A DNA stretch of 64,000 nt from Chitinophaga niastensis (GCF_003014755.1 NZ_PYAW01000001.1:434001-498000), one strand, 5' to 3'. Shown: positions 9,510 to 18,904, counted from the first letter of the stretch. Numbers and translations: made by a program. The notes: a model not told the origin generated them from the letters alone.

Positions 9510-12047
9510 TTACTTTGCCGCGTTGTTTTCTATTTCCCGGATTACTTTACGCAAATCATTCTTTGCACTCAGCACATCCTGCCATAAGTCGCCCACTTCG
9601 TTTATCCGTTCCAGTGAATTGAAAATATGAAAGTCCCCGATACTGAGCTTTTCATTTACTTCCTTCCATAATAGCGGCATAGACACCGTAACTCCTGGCC
9701 TGGGCCTTACTGAATAAGGCGATGCAACGGTTTGCCCCCGGCTGTTCTGTAAAAAATCAATGTATACTTTTTTGTTCCTCGCTGCTTTTGCCCTGATCAC
9801 GCTGGTGGTTTCAGGCAACTCCAGGTTTACCTGGTGTGCAATATATGCTGCAAATAAACGGCTGGTATCATAACTGTACTGCGCTCCTGTGGGGATATAA
9901 ATATGCAAGCCTGTCGCGCCGGAAGTCTTACAATAACTGTTGATCTTAAAACTATCCAGCAGGGCCTTAATATGCTGTGCTGTTTCTACCACATACTTAA
10001 AGTCGATGTTTTCAGGGTCAAGGTCCAACACAATAAAATCGGGGGCATCGAGGCTCCGGAGCCTCGACAGCCAAGGGTTGATCTCTATACAACCCAAGTT
10101 GATCATATATGCCAGGGTAGCTTCGTTATTACATACCAGGTAGTCCACGTCCTTCCCGGCAGATCCGGAGTGTAATGGTACACTTTTAATCCAGGCAGGT
10201 GTTTGTTCCCGGTTCAAATCTTTCTGATAAAAAGCAGGACTGTTGATGCCATTAGGAAAGCGGTGTAAGGATAAGGGCCGGTCTTTTAAATGAGGCAATA
10301 AATATTTTGCGATGGAGAGATAATAATCGATCAACTGACCTTTGGATATTTTCTCCTCCGGCCAGTAAATTTTAGACTGGTTAGTCAATGTTACTTTTTT
10401 GCTGTTCAATGTAAGTGTGCGTTCTTTTTCAATAGTAGTTGTCATGGTTACATTTTTTGCAGTTTCAGGATGTACATCCCTTGCTGGTTTATCTTCCCGG
10501 AGACCCAGGAATATGGGCTGCCGCAGATATCCGTCGCCTGTCCATTCCGAAAATTTCACTTCGCATACCAGCACAGGTTTTACCCAGGTGACCGGCATAT
10601 TGGTTTTAACCTTTTCCTCAAAGGGAGTCACTTTTGTTTTGAGTTCCTGCAGACGCTCATATAAATCGCCGATGGTAGCTTCATTAAAGCCGCCACCACA
10701 ATGCCCGATATATTTCAGTTTTTTATCTTCATACATCCCTAATACCAATGCCCCTATTTTCTTCCTGCTGCCGCGGGGGGCCGTATAACCGCATATCAGC
10801 GCTTCCTGTTCGTTAACAATTTTTATTTTCAGCCAGGACATACCGCGTTGTCCTTCTTCATATATGCTATCGCTTTTCTTGGCAATAATTCCTTCCCATT
10901 CCTGTTGCTGTGCTTTCTTAAAAAAAGCTTTCCCGTTTTTAAGCACGTGCGTAGAATACTGCACCGTTTTATCACCCAGCTGATCCACTACATCTTTTAA
11001 CAGGCTCTTACGCTCCAATAGGGTCAGCTGCTGCAATTCATTACCATTAAGATGCAACAGATCAAACACTGCGTATATCAGCTTTCCTTCACCTGTTGTT
11101 TTATAATTTTGAAGCGATTGAAAATCAGATTTACCATTTTTATTAAGTACAATAATTTCTCCATCCAGTACCACATTGTGCGAAATTTTCTCCACAGCAG
11201 CCACTACCGGTGGATAATCTTTATTAAAAGATTTTTCATTCCTGGAATACAGCAACACTTTATTTTTTTCCACACTGGCAATAGCACGATAGCCATCCCA
11301 TTTGGTTTCAAACAACCAGTCGGCACCATCAAATGGCTCAGTAATAAGTGTTGTCAGCATGGGTTTGTACACCTTCTTAATCTTCTCCACCCGGGCTATG
11401 GCAGGCGCTTTACGGGCAGTAGATTCCTTCACTACTGTGGGAATACGGATGACTGATTTTTTTTTTGCTACCAACCTGGCAGTGGCTTTTTCTTTTATTC
11501 CCTGTGCTTTTATTCTTTCCGGCGTATAGTCTTCACTGTTATATTCATCTACTGCATATTTATCTTTGTGTTTTATCAACAGCCATGCATTTTTTTTTGC
11601 CCCTTTCATCTTCACTAATGCAAATTCACCTTTCAATTTCTTTCCCTTCATGACAATCTTCAGGTCACCTGATTTTATTTCTTTCAGCGCATCTTTATCA
11701 AAGCTGCTACCATCGTGATTTAGCAGTTCATACGTGCCTTTATCCCATATGTACACAGTGCCGGCGCCATAATTACCCGCTGGAATTTTGCCTTCAAAAT
11801 CTTTGTAATCATAAGGATGATCTTCTACTTCCATGGCCAGTCTTTTATCAGTCGGATTCATGGAAGGGCCTTTAGGTACTGCCCAGCTTTTGAGCACACC
11901 AGCTACCTCCAGGCGGAAATCATAATGCAAACGGGAAGCATGATGACGCTGTACTACAAATATATGTTTACCCTTTGCCGCTTTGCCGGCAGTGGGTTCC
12001 GTGGTATCAGTAAAATTCCTCTTCTGTTTATACTTTGATAAACTCAT
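9510..12047 (-). CDS. ligD: ATP-dependent DNA ligase D (phosphoesterase-ligase-polymerase)
   Basis: LigD is the multifunctional enzyme of bacterial non-homologous end joining. The order is PE-LIG-POL. The 3'-phosphoesterase domain (about 1-180) has HIFVVQRHHASRLHYDFRLE. The ligase domain (about 225-520) has the nucleotidyl lysine K249 in ETKWDGYR. The primase-like polymerase domain (about 545-845) has IYWPEEKISKGQLIDYY and the metal-binding D-x-D in VLDLDPEN. At 845 residues it is full length. It is translationally coupled to ku: the ku stop overlaps the ligD start by 4 bp. Confidence 0.97.
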   Translation of the reverse strand: MSLSKYKQKRNFTDTTEPTAGKAAKGKHIFVVQRHHASRLHYDFRLEVAGVLKSWAVPKGPSMNPTDKRLAMEVEDHPYDYKDFEGKIPAGNYGAGTVYIWDKGTYELLNHDGSSFDKDALKEIKSGDLKIVMKGKKLKGEFALVKMKGAKKNAWLLIKHKDKYAVDEYNSEDYTPERIKAQGIKEKATARLVAKKKSVIRIPTVVKESTARKAPAIARVEKIKKVYKPMLTTLITEPFDGADWLFETKWDGYRAIASVEKNKVLLYSRNEKSFNKDYPPVVAAVEKISHNVVLDGEIIVLNKNGKSDFQSLQNYKTTGEGKLIYAVFDLLHLNGNELQQLTLLERKSLLKDVVDQLGDKTVQYSTHVLKNGKAFFKKAQQQEWEGIIAKKSDSIYEEGQRGMSWLKIKIVNEQEALICGYTAPRGSRKKIGALVLGMYEDKKLKYIGHCGGGFNEATIGDLYERLQELKTKVTPFEEKVKTNMPVTWVKPVLVCEVKFSEWTGDGYLRQPIFLGLREDKPARDVHPETAKNVTMTTTIEKERTLTLNSKKVTLTNQSKIYWPEEKISKGQLIDYYLSIAKYLLPHLKDRPLSLHRFPNGINSPAFYQKDLNREQTPAWIKSVPLHSGSAGKDVDYLVCNNEATLAYMINLGCIEINPWLSRLRSLDAPDFIVLDLDPENIDFKYVVETAQHIKALLDSFKINSYCKTSGATGLHIYIPTGAQYSYDTSRLFAAYIAHQVNLELPETTSVIRAKAARNKKVYIDFLQNSRGQTVASPYSVRPRPGVTVSMPLLWKEVNEKLSIGDFHIFNSLERINEVGDLWQDVLSAKNDLRKVIREIENNAAK

Positions 12048-12823
12048 GATGCGCGTTTTTTATCTGGTTTGGCTAAACTTGCTTTCAGCTGATCAAACAG
12101 GTTATCACTTTGTGTGTGAACTACGCGCATTTTTTTCACCACTGTTTTCTTACCACTGGCTTTGGCTTTCACTATTTTTAACAGTTCTGCTTTATATTCA
12201 TCTTTATACTGGCTGATATCAAATTTTGCGGAGTATTGTTTCACCAATGCCATCGCCATATCCAGCTCTTTCTTCTCCAGTTTTACATGAGTGGGTAGTG
12301 TTAATTCTTTGGGTGAGCGGATTTCTTCTTCAAAACGTAATTGCTGCAGTAGCAGATAATTTTCCCGCGGTCTTATAACAGACAAGTGTTCCTGTGAACG
12401 CAATACAAAACGGCTAAGTCCGGCTTTACCGGTCTTTTCAAGGGTTTGCAGCAACAAGGCATATGCTTTTTCACCACCTTTGGCAGGTTCAAGGAAGTAC
12501 GGTGATTCGAAATAGATATCATCGATTTCTGTTTCTTCCACAAAAGATTCTATTTCTATCATCTTATTTTTCTTGGGACTGGCGGCTTCAAAGTCTTCTT
12601 CTTCCAGCACAACATATTCATCTTTATACAGATAGCCTTTTACAATCTGCTCCCATGGCACTTCTTTACCGGTATTTTCATTTACGCGCAGATACTTTAT
12701 ATGTGCCATATTTTTACTATCCAGCATATCCAGATCCAGGTGGCTATCCTGTGTGGCGCTGTATAATTTCACTGGTATATTTACCAGTCCAAAGCCTATT
12801 GATCCTGACCATATTGCTCTCAT
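12044..12823 (-). CDS. ku: Ku DNA end-binding protein
   Basis: Homodimeric bacterial Ku threads onto DNA ends and recruits LigD. The protein begins with the conserved MRAIWSGSIGFGLVNIPVKL and has the Ku core (about 10-190) with IKYLRVNENTGKEVPWEQIVKGY. A lysine-rich C-terminal tail follows, the usual LigD- and DNA-interacting region. The length of 259 residues is normal. It is the first gene of a ku-ligD operon. The divergent small gene at 12940 shares its upstream region. Confidence 0.97.
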   Translation of the reverse strand: MRAIWSGSIGFGLVNIPVKLYSATQDSHLDLDMLDSKNMAHIKYLRVNENTGKEVPWEQIVKGYLYKDEYVVLEEEDFEAASPKKNKMIEIESFVEETEIDDIYFESPYFLEPAKGGEKAYALLLQTLEKTGKAGLSRFVLRSQEHLSVIRPRENYLLLQQLRFEEEIRSPKELTLPTHVKLEKKELDMAMALVKQYSAKFDISQYKDEYKAELLKIVKAKASGKKTVVKKMRVVHTQSDNLFDQLKASLAKPDKKRAS

Positions 12824-12907
12824 GGTATGATAGTTTTGGTATTATGTAAATGTTAACACAAATGGTACCAGTGTATCTTTCTAATACAACATCGCGGCAT
12901 AAATTTT

Positions 12908-12939
12908 GGTTTTAGGCATTCAACTAAAACCCTTTTTTT
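12908..12939 (+). promoter_or_regulatory. Terminator-like hairpin directly before a start codon
   Basis: GGTTTTAG (12908-12915) pairs perfectly with CTAAAACC (12924-12931) around the loop GCATTCAA. One C and seven T follow, and then the ATG at 12940. No plus-strand gene lies upstream for it to terminate, since ku is divergent. It may be an attenuator or leader hairpin for the 116-residue gene, or a terminator for an unseen short transcript. Confidence 0.45.
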
Positions 12940-13290
12940 ATGGAAAAGCCAGGTGGTGAAATGACGACGCTGACGCGCATACTGGAAAAGCTGCATGAGA
13001 AAGGCTTTGATCATGAACTAAAGATGAGTGATCATGGCAGAATGCAAAATTCCGATGTGCAAAAAATCTATAATCCGGAAGATCTGACCATCATTAAAAC
13101 CTATCGCTTTGAAGGCGAATCAGATCCATCCGACTCATCTATTCTTTATGTAATGGAAGACGTGGAAGGGCATAAGGGCTATGTACTGGACGCTTACGGC
13201 GCCTACAGCACACATGAAGAAGCAGGATACAATGAGTTTATTCAAAAGATAAAAGTAGAGGATAGAGAAGATCAGTTATTATTCGGGTAA
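12940..13290 (+). CDS. Small conserved Bacteroidota protein, function unknown
   Basis: This 116-residue soluble protein has the pattern TYRFEGESDPSDSSILYVME followed by GHKGYVLDAYGAYS. That pattern is typical of a small Bacteroidota family which databases often label phosphoribosylpyrophosphate synthetase. No PRPP-binding loop is visible, so that label should not be trusted. An alternative start is the second methionine (M8), which is preceded by an AGGTGG sequence. The gene is divergent from ku and lies near other stress-type genes, so a stress role is possible but unproven. Confidence 0.75.
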   Translation: MEKPGGEMTTLTRILEKLHEKGFDHELKMSDHGRMQNSDVQKIYNPEDLTIIKTYRFEGESDPSDSSILYVMEDVEGHKGYVLDAYGAYSTHEEAGYNEFIQKIKVEDREDQLLFG

Positions 13291-13323
13291 ATTCTTTATA
13301 GGAATTAGTTCTCAGATTTTAAT

Positions 13324-13348
13324 AGGCCCCTGCAAATGCAGGGGCCTT
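13324..13348. terminator. Bidirectional terminator, 116-residue gene and DUF892 gene
   Basis: AGGCCCCTGCA pairs perfectly with TGCAGGGGCCT around a 2-nt loop. It lies between two convergent genes. Short T/A-rich flanks are present on both sides. Confidence 0.8.
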
Positions 13349-13386
13349 ACAGTTTCCAATTAACAATTATACAAACGTTTGTATTC

Positions 13387-13935
13387 CTATTCAGCTGCAG
13401 CCTCCTCGTTAACAGTAGAATCAGCTACTTCTGTAAGATGGCTGTCAGCAATTTTTTCTTCCAGTAAGGTTTGCTCCAGTATTTCTGCTATACCCATATA
13501 TCCCATTACACTGGCCAGCGAACGTAAACTACCGTAGGCAGCTATTTCGTAGTGTTCTATCTTCTGGGTGGCAATGATAATGCCGGCATCTCTTACTGCA
13601 CTGTCGTCCGCTGTATCCGCCACTATTCGCTGGCTTTCTGCCAGCAAGCCTTCCATGGCTTCGCATTTCTTTGTCTGTGGCTTCTTACCAAGCATTTTAA
13701 ATATTTCCTCCAGTCTCAACACATGCCCTTTTGTTTCTTCCAGATGGTTTTCAAGGCGGGTAATTAACTCTTCTGAGGTAGCCGCTTTTTGCATTTTATG
13801 CAGTGCTTTAACAAGATTCTTTTCTGCCCAAAAGATGTCCTTCAATTCTTCCATAAATAATTCATGAAATTTAAACTCAGACACTTCGGAGGTTCTTCTT
13901 GCTACGCCATGAGCGGCTGTTTTGGAAGTAGGCAT
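13387..13935 (-). CDS. Ferritin-like DUF892 (YciE/YciF family) protein
   Basis: The family forms four-helix ferritin-like bundles and is induced by stress in enterobacteria; its reaction is unknown. The 182-residue chain has FHELFMEELKDIFWAEKNLV at about 22-41, then LENHLEETKGHVLRLEEIF, and later TQKIEHYEIAAYGSLRSLA. The E and H residues of these helices are the expected metal ligands. A low-complexity N-terminus precedes the domain. The location next to ku-ligD is consistent with a stationary-phase or stress regulon. Confidence 0.9.
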   Translation of the reverse strand: MPTSKTAAHGVARRTSEVSEFKFHELFMEELKDIFWAEKNLVKALHKMQKAATSEELITRLENHLEETKGHVLRLEEIFKMLGKKPQTKKCEAMEGLLAESQRIVADTADDSAVRDAGIIIATQKIEHYEIAAYGSLRSLASVMGYMGIAEILEQTLLEEKIADSHLTEVADSTVNEEAAAE

Positions 13936-13974
13936 TGTACTTAATTTTTTCAGGTTAAAAAATAAATTGAAGTA

Positions 13975-14202
13975 CTATTTCTGCGCAGGATATTGTCTTT
14001 TAAAAGCCTGCTCATTTCCTGGGTTTGCCTGTGGATCTGCGGGCTTTCTGGGAACATCCCTTTCCGGCACATCTGGTATTGGTTCAATCTCCGGCTTATC
14101 TGGCGGTGGTTGTACCGGTATTGGATCTTCTCTGCCTGGCTGTTGTTTATCCGGGGGTGATGGTTCGGGAATAGGTTCTTTATTTTTATCCGGGTTACTC
14201 AT
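13975..14202 (-). CDS. Small proline-rich disordered protein
   Basis: The 75-residue product is almost entirely P, D, E, K and Q, with repeated P-x-P and PPDKP units, and has no hydrophobic segment. It should be disordered and cytoplasmic. It lies 39 bp upstream of the DUF892 gene on the same strand, suggesting co-transcription. No family was recognised. The strong compositional bias with an intact frame supports a real gene, but homologues would be needed to confirm it. Confidence 0.55.
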   Translation of the reverse strand: MSNPDKNKEPIPEPSPPDKQQPGREDPIPVQPPPDKPEIEPIPDVPERDVPRKPADPQANPGNEQAFKRQYPAQK

Positions 14203-14514
14203 AACTCACAATTTTAATTGGTAAAAAGTAATCATAAAAGTCAAAGTTCATTCCAATGACTGATCACCTTAAAGATAAAACAACACATAACGTGCCCAAA
14301 CACTTTACACCAATGCATTTGGGCGCACTTCCATCGTGGTACTGCGTTAGCAAAAAGGCATCTGCTGTAGTGTTCGCAACGCCTGTAGAATTAAATATCA
14401 TTCTGTGGAATATGTTGCTCAGACAGCCCTCCCGGCAAAAAATCAGCGTTTTTTCCGGGAAATTGAGACATTAATAGTATATTGAAATGCTTTCTCACAT
14501 TCGCTTGAATTCAA
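14203..14514. other. Regulatory-looking intergenic region before the CHASE3 kinase gene
   Basis: No gene is supported here. The region contains an inverted repeat around 14293-14328 (CCCAAA...TTTGGG with flanking GTGC/GCAC), a sigma-54-like -24/-12 element at 14337-14352, and a hairpin at 14431-14459 (CCCGG-N-AAAAAA paired with TTTTTTCCGGG) in the presumed leader. Confidence 0.5.
14337..14352 (+). promoter_or_regulatory. Candidate sigma-54 promoter of the CHASE3 kinase gene
   Basis: TGGTACTGCGTTAGCA has GG and GC at the exact -24/-12 spacing (GG-N10-GC) and matches most of the consensus TGGCACG-N4-TTGCW. Transcription would begin near 14363, giving a leader of about 150 nt. Three sigma-54 activator genes are present in the window, so a sigma-54 target nearby is plausible. 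Confidence 0.45.
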
Positions 14515-15954
14515 ATGCATTTTTCAGTACACAAAAAAATACGTATTGGTTTTTTCATCGCTTTTACGGTTATCGTAGCGGCTTCTATATTCTCTTACCT
14601 GGTAGCTAAAAATTTGCTGGATAATGCCGGCAGACTCAACCATGCTATAGAAGTATCGAAAAGACTGGAAGTTATTACGCGTCAGTTGAAAGAAGCAGAA
14701 GCGGCCATCAGGGGATATAATCTCACCACAGATAGTTCTTTCCTGAATCCCAGCATGCAGGAAAGGATCAACAGCATTGAAAAAGAATATTTGTTGCTAC
14801 GCAAGATCACCGCTGATAACCCGCGCCAACAAAGGCATTTGGATACCCTCCGGGAATTACTTGCTATTAAATACCAACAATTGAAGGTAGGCGGACAAAT
14901 ATCCACAGAGGATAAACAACAATCGTCCGTAAAGGAAGGTGAGAGATCTATGGATATGATAGACCGCAAAGTGCGGGACATGATACGTATTGAAGAAAAC
15001 CTGGTTCAGGAGAAATATCAGCTATTTCATTTCTTCTCTGTAATGTGGGTGCCCATGATCTTCATATCCTCACTGGCAGCCATTCTGATTGGAATATATT
15101 CTTACGTAACATTAACGCGTGAATTCAAGTTGCAACTACATATAGAAAGTAGGATGAAATCTTATCAACGCGATCTGCAACAGAATATTTCTTTATTGAA
15201 TAAAACCAACCAGGAGCTAGAACAGTTTGCCTATGTGGCTTCGCATGACCTGCAGGAGCCACTGCGAAAAATATCCACCTTCAGTGACCGGCTGCAAATG
15301 AAATACAAGGAACAGCTGCCACCTGATGCCACACAGCTGATAGACCGTATGGTATCTGCGGTATCGCGCATGCGTGTGTTGATCAACGACCTGCTGATTT
15401 TTTCGCGTGCGGGTCGTATTACACCGGAAATTGTTACGGAAGTAGATATGAACAGGTTGCTGCAGGAAGTACTGAGTGACCTGGAAGTAACGCTGGAAGA
15501 AAAAAATGTACTGGTAAAATATGACCAATTGCCACTTATAGAGGGTAGCGACACCTCTTTCCACCAACTGTTCCAGAACCTGCTGGCTAATGCCATTAAA
15601 TTTGCGAGTCCTGAACGGCCGCTGGAAATAAATATTCATCATCAGATCTTAACAGGTCAGGAATTAGGGGTTGTTAAAGAAAACCGCTGGAACGATTTAT
15701 TTTGCCGCATCAGCCTGGAAGACAATGGTATTGGCTTTGAGCAAGCTTATGCAGAGCGTATCTTCCTCATCTTCCAACGACTTCATGGTATCAGTGAATA
15801 TTCTGGAACGGGTATAGGGCTGGCCATCTGCAAAAAAATTATAGATAGTCATAACGGCTATATACAAGCCTATGGCTATCCGGGTAAAGGCGCTACGTTT
15901 GTGATCATCTTACCATTAAAACAATCACATAAAAGTGATACCCATATAGCCTGA
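14515..15954 (+). CDS. Membrane histidine kinase with CHASE3 sensor domain
   Basis: The 479-residue kinase has a first transmembrane helix at about 11-32, an extracytoplasmic helical CHASE3-type domain (about 35-170, with RQLKEAEAAIRGYNLT), and a second helix at about 175-200. A coiled-coil linker follows. The HisKA domain has H244 in YVASHDLQEPLRK, and the HATPase domain has LANAIKFA, EDNGIGFE and GTGIGLAICKKI. The ligand is unknown. The REC-PAS-kinase gene lies 70 bp downstream on the same strand, so the two are probably co-transcribed and may form a relay. Confidence 0.93.
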   Translation: MHFSVHKKIRIGFFIAFTVIVAASIFSYLVAKNLLDNAGRLNHAIEVSKRLEVITRQLKEAEAAIRGYNLTTDSSFLNPSMQERINSIEKEYLLLRKITADNPRQQRHLDTLRELLAIKYQQLKVGGQISTEDKQQSSVKEGERSMDMIDRKVRDMIRIEENLVQEKYQLFHFFSVMWVPMIFISSLAAILIGIYSYVTLTREFKLQLHIESRMKSYQRDLQQNISLLNKTNQELEQFAYVASHDLQEPLRKISTFSDRLQMKYKEQLPPDATQLIDRMVSAVSRMRVLINDLLIFSRAGRITPEIVTEVDMNRLLQEVLSDLEVTLEEKNVLVKYDQLPLIEGSDTSFHQLFQNLLANAIKFASPERPLEINIHHQILTGQELGVVKENRWNDLFCRISLEDNGIGFEQAYAERIFLIFQRLHGISEYSGTGIGLAICKKIIDSHNGYIQAYGYPGKGATFVIILPLKQSHKSDTHIA

Positions 15955-16024
15955 TTAAAAGATTAGCACTTTTATTGCTGTGAATTGTCCCTATCCGATA
16001 TTGCCAAACTTCCAATAATAAACG

Positions 16025-17467
16025 ATGAGCGAGCGCCCAATCCACATTTTGATGATTGATGATGACGAAGATGATTTCTTTCTTGTAACGGAATTGCTGC
16101 GCGATATATCACCCGGACAATATGTGCTGGATTGGGCACCTACATACCAAAAAGGGATAGAAGCCCTGGAACGCAGTACCCATGACGTTTTCCTGGTAGA
16201 CTACCGTCTGGGACCCAATACCGGTATTGATATCCTGCATCGCATTCAACAGATGCAATACCAGCTCCCTGTGATCATGCTTACCGGTAAAGGAGATTAT
16301 GCCATTGACCGCGAAGCCATGCAGGCAGGCGCTTACGACTACCTGGTAAAAGGGGAAATCACCGCCGACCTGCTGGAAAGATCCATCCGGTACGCTTTGG
16401 ATGAATATAGTCATCGCCGCACCATTGAAGAAAGTGAGAAAAAATACTATGGTATCTTTGAAAAAGCACATGACCTCATTTTATTGGCCGATTGCGATAG
16501 GAACATCATAGACGCCAATCCTGCTGCATTAAGAACCCTCCATTATACGAAGGAAGAAATGCTGAAACTCCACCTACGGGATCTTTTCATTTCTATAGAA
16601 CAAAGCGAACTGTTTCTGGATAATATCTGCAACAATGGTATTACCAGCACGCAGGAGTATGAGTTTAAAACGCAGGAAGGGAAAAAGATGGTGGTACTTA
16701 TCAATGCAGCAACGCTTGATGAAGCCGCACAAATCTTTCTTTGTGTAATACAGGATATCACTGATAAAAAAAGAGCGGAGCAGGAAAAACAACACCAGGA
16801 AAAATTTGTCATTACCGGCCGCATCGCGCGTGTTATAGCACATGAAGTAAGAAATCCACTCACTAATATATTGCTGGCGGTAAGCCAGTTTAAGGAAGAA
16901 GAAGATGTTGTTGCCAATGAAGACTCCGCCTTGTACACTGATATCATTGAACGCAATTGTACCCGTATTAATCAGCTCATTACTGAACTACTGCACAGCA
17001 CCCGTATGATAGAGCTGCATATGGCCACTTATGGTATTAATGAGCTCATAGAAAAAGCCCTGCAGCTTTCGCAGGACCGGCTACAACTCAATGAAATCAG
17101 CTTACAGAAGAACCTGGCTTCGCCGGATGTGATGGTAAATGCAGATGAAGAAAAAGTAGTGATTGCATTTCTCAATATCATCATTAATGCTATTGAAGCC
17201 ATGACGCCGGGTAAAGGAATACTAACTATTACGACTACACGTAATATGGATAAAACACAGGTGCAGATTGGTGATAATGGGATGGGGATTCCACAAGAGA
17301 AACAAGCGCGGTTATTTGATCCGTTTTATACCAGCAAATTAAAGGGCACCGGACTGGGATTAACCAGCACACAAAATATTTTATTAAATCATAAAGGAAC
17401 AATACATGTGGACAGCGAGCAGGGAAAAGGCACCGTGTTTACCATTGCTTTACCCGCTGCCATGTAA
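16025..17467 (+). CDS. Response regulator-PAS-histidine kinase hybrid
   Basis: This soluble 480-residue protein starts with a receiver domain (acidic DDDEDD at 12-17, phospho-acceptor D59, K109). A PAS domain follows (about 135-250; the sequence runs YGIFEKAHDLILLAD, then NIIDANPAAL). The HisKA domain has H273 in IAHEVRNPLTN, and the HATPase domain has DNGMGIP and GTGLGLTSTQNIL. With the receiver at the N-terminus, its kinase activity is probably set by phosphorylation from another kinase, perhaps the CHASE3 kinase upstream. It is convergent with the NtrC-type gene 3 bp away. Confidence 0.93.
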   Translation: MSERPIHILMIDDDEDDFFLVTELLRDISPGQYVLDWAPTYQKGIEALERSTHDVFLVDYRLGPNTGIDILHRIQQMQYQLPVIMLTGKGDYAIDREAMQAGAYDYLVKGEITADLLERSIRYALDEYSHRRTIEESEKKYYGIFEKAHDLILLADCDRNIIDANPAALRTLHYTKEEMLKLHLRDLFISIEQSELFLDNICNNGITSTQEYEFKTQEGKKMVVLINAATLDEAAQIFLCVIQDITDKKRAEQEKQHQEKFVITGRIARVIAHEVRNPLTNILLAVSQFKEEEDVVANEDSALYTDIIERNCTRINQLITELLHSTRMIELHMATYGINELIEKALQLSQDRLQLNEISLQKNLASPDVMVNADEEKVVIAFLNIIINAIEAMTPGKGILTITTTRNMDKTQVQIGDNGMGIPQEKQARLFDPFYTSKLKGTGLGLTSTQNILLNHKGTIHVDSEQGKGTVFTIALPAAM

Positions 17468-17470
17468 CGG

Positions 17471-18904
17471 TTAATAATTTATATTCAGCAACCGCAACTT
17501 ATTGTACAATGTTTTGCGATCGATATTAAGCACCTGTGCTGCTTTGGTTTTGTTATACTTTACTTCTTTCAGCACATTAATGATCTTGTTATACTCTGCC
17601 TGCAATGCCACTGTTTTAAGATCGTTATCATTAGATATCATGGCCAGTTCTCCTGACACATGTACTTCTTCGGGCGTCTGTAAAAAAGATTCCTTCATTT
17701 CCAGCGGTAATGCACTCATCGTAATATCCTGCATTTCCGGTGTGAGTAAACAAGCCCTTCTGATCACATTCTTCAGCTCACGGATATTGCCAGGCCAGTT
17801 ATATTGCCGGAAACAATCCCATACTTCAGGAGAAATTTTTCCGCAGGATTTATCCAGTTCTTTTTCTACCTGGCGCACAAAAGCAGCGGTAAATAATGTT
17901 AAGTCTTCCCGGCGTTCTCTCAATGGTGGAATGTAAATCGTAAATTCATTTAACCGGTGAAACAAATCTTCCCTGAATTTGCCACGCTGCACTGATTCAG
18001 ACAGCTTTTCATTCGATGCCACAATGATGCGTACATCAATCGGAATTTCTTTTAAACTACCTACTCTGCGAATTACTTTTTCCTGTAACACACGGAGCAT
18101 GGCTACCTGTGTATCATAGGATAAATTTGATATTTCATCCAGGAAAAGTGTACCACCCTGTGCTTGCTCAAATGCACCAATCTTTGTATTGATAGCACCT
18201 GTAAAAGATCCTTTCTCATGACCAAATAATTCACTGGCAGCGAGTTCTTTTGAAAGACTTCCACAATCCAATGCCACAAAGGGTTGTGTATTCCGCTTAC
18301 TATGATGGTGCGTGAGATGTGCCACAGATTCTTTACCGGTTCCTGTTTCACCAAAAATAATCACACTGTAATCAGTTGGTGCCACCAGTTTTATCTGACG
18401 GGATAATTCTTTTGCACCTTCACTCTCGCCATAAACATATTTATCATTCTTGTCATTCTGATTACGCGATAACAATGTTTCTCTTGCTTCGGGTGCACTG
18501 CCGGCATCTACAGGCTGTACAGCCATGCGCTCCTGTTCTGATTCTTTATGTGCAAATGCTTTATGTACGAGGCTTAATATTTCATCAGGATACAATGGTT
18601 TGGACAGATAATCATAAGCGCCATTCTTTACCATTTCCACAGCTACCCGCACATCTGTATACCCGGTGATAATGATCACAATGGTGGAAGGATGAATCTG
18701 ATGGATATCCTTCAATAGCTGAGCGCCGTCTGTATCTTTAAGTCTGTAATCACAGAGTACCAGATCATAGGCTTTCTCTTTCATCATTTTCAGTGCAGCA
18801 CCGCCTGTCATTGTGGTATCTACACCAAAACCATGTTTGCTCAGGAATTTACTCAGGAGCGTACATATATTTATTTCATCGTCTATGATTAGAATATTTT
18901 TCAT
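17471..18904 (-). CDS. NtrC-type sigma-54-dependent response regulator
   Basis: The 477-residue activator has a receiver domain with D8-D9, D52 and K102, then a linker of about 50 residues. The AAA+ domain has Walker A GETGTGKE (185-192), and the C-terminus a Fis-type helix-turn-helix (YNKTKAAQVLNIDRKTLYN). The sigma-54 contact loop reads GSFTGA (232-237), a conservative A-to-S variant that should stay functional. It is convergent with the REC-PAS-kinase gene, which is the likeliest upstream signalling partner by proximity. Confidence 0.94.
   Translation of the reverse strand: MKNILIIDDEINICTLLSKFLSKHGFGVDTTMTGGAALKMMKEKAYDLVLCDYRLKDTDGAQLLKDIHQIHPSTIVIIITGYTDVRVAVEMVKNGAYDYLSKPLYPDEILSLVHKAFAHKESEQERMAVQPVDAGSAPEARETLLSRNQNDKNDKYVYGESEGAKELSRQIKLVAPTDYSVIIFGETGTGKESVAHLTHHHSKRNTQPFVALDCGSLSKELAASELFGHEKGSFTGAINTKIGAFEQAQGGTLFLDEISNLSYDTQVAMLRVLQEKVIRRVGSLKEIPIDVRIIVASNEKLSESVQRGKFREDLFHRLNEFTIYIPPLRERREDLTLFTAAFVRQVEKELDKSCGKISPEVWDCFRQYNWPGNIRELKNVIRRACLLTPEMQDITMSALPLEMKESFLQTPEEVHVSGELAMISNDNDLKTVALQAEYNKIINVLKEVKYNKTKAAQVLNIDRKTLYNKLRLLNINY

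Noticed and set aside
12940..13290. Annotation as phosphoribosylpyrophosphate synthetase
   Set aside because: Only 116 residues and no PRPP-binding loop; the label seems to be a propagated database error.
14256..14474. 72-codon open frame upstream of the CHASE3 kinase gene
   Set aside because: Composition is not protein-like, it overlaps the sigma-54-like element and leader hairpin, and it shows no recognisable feature.
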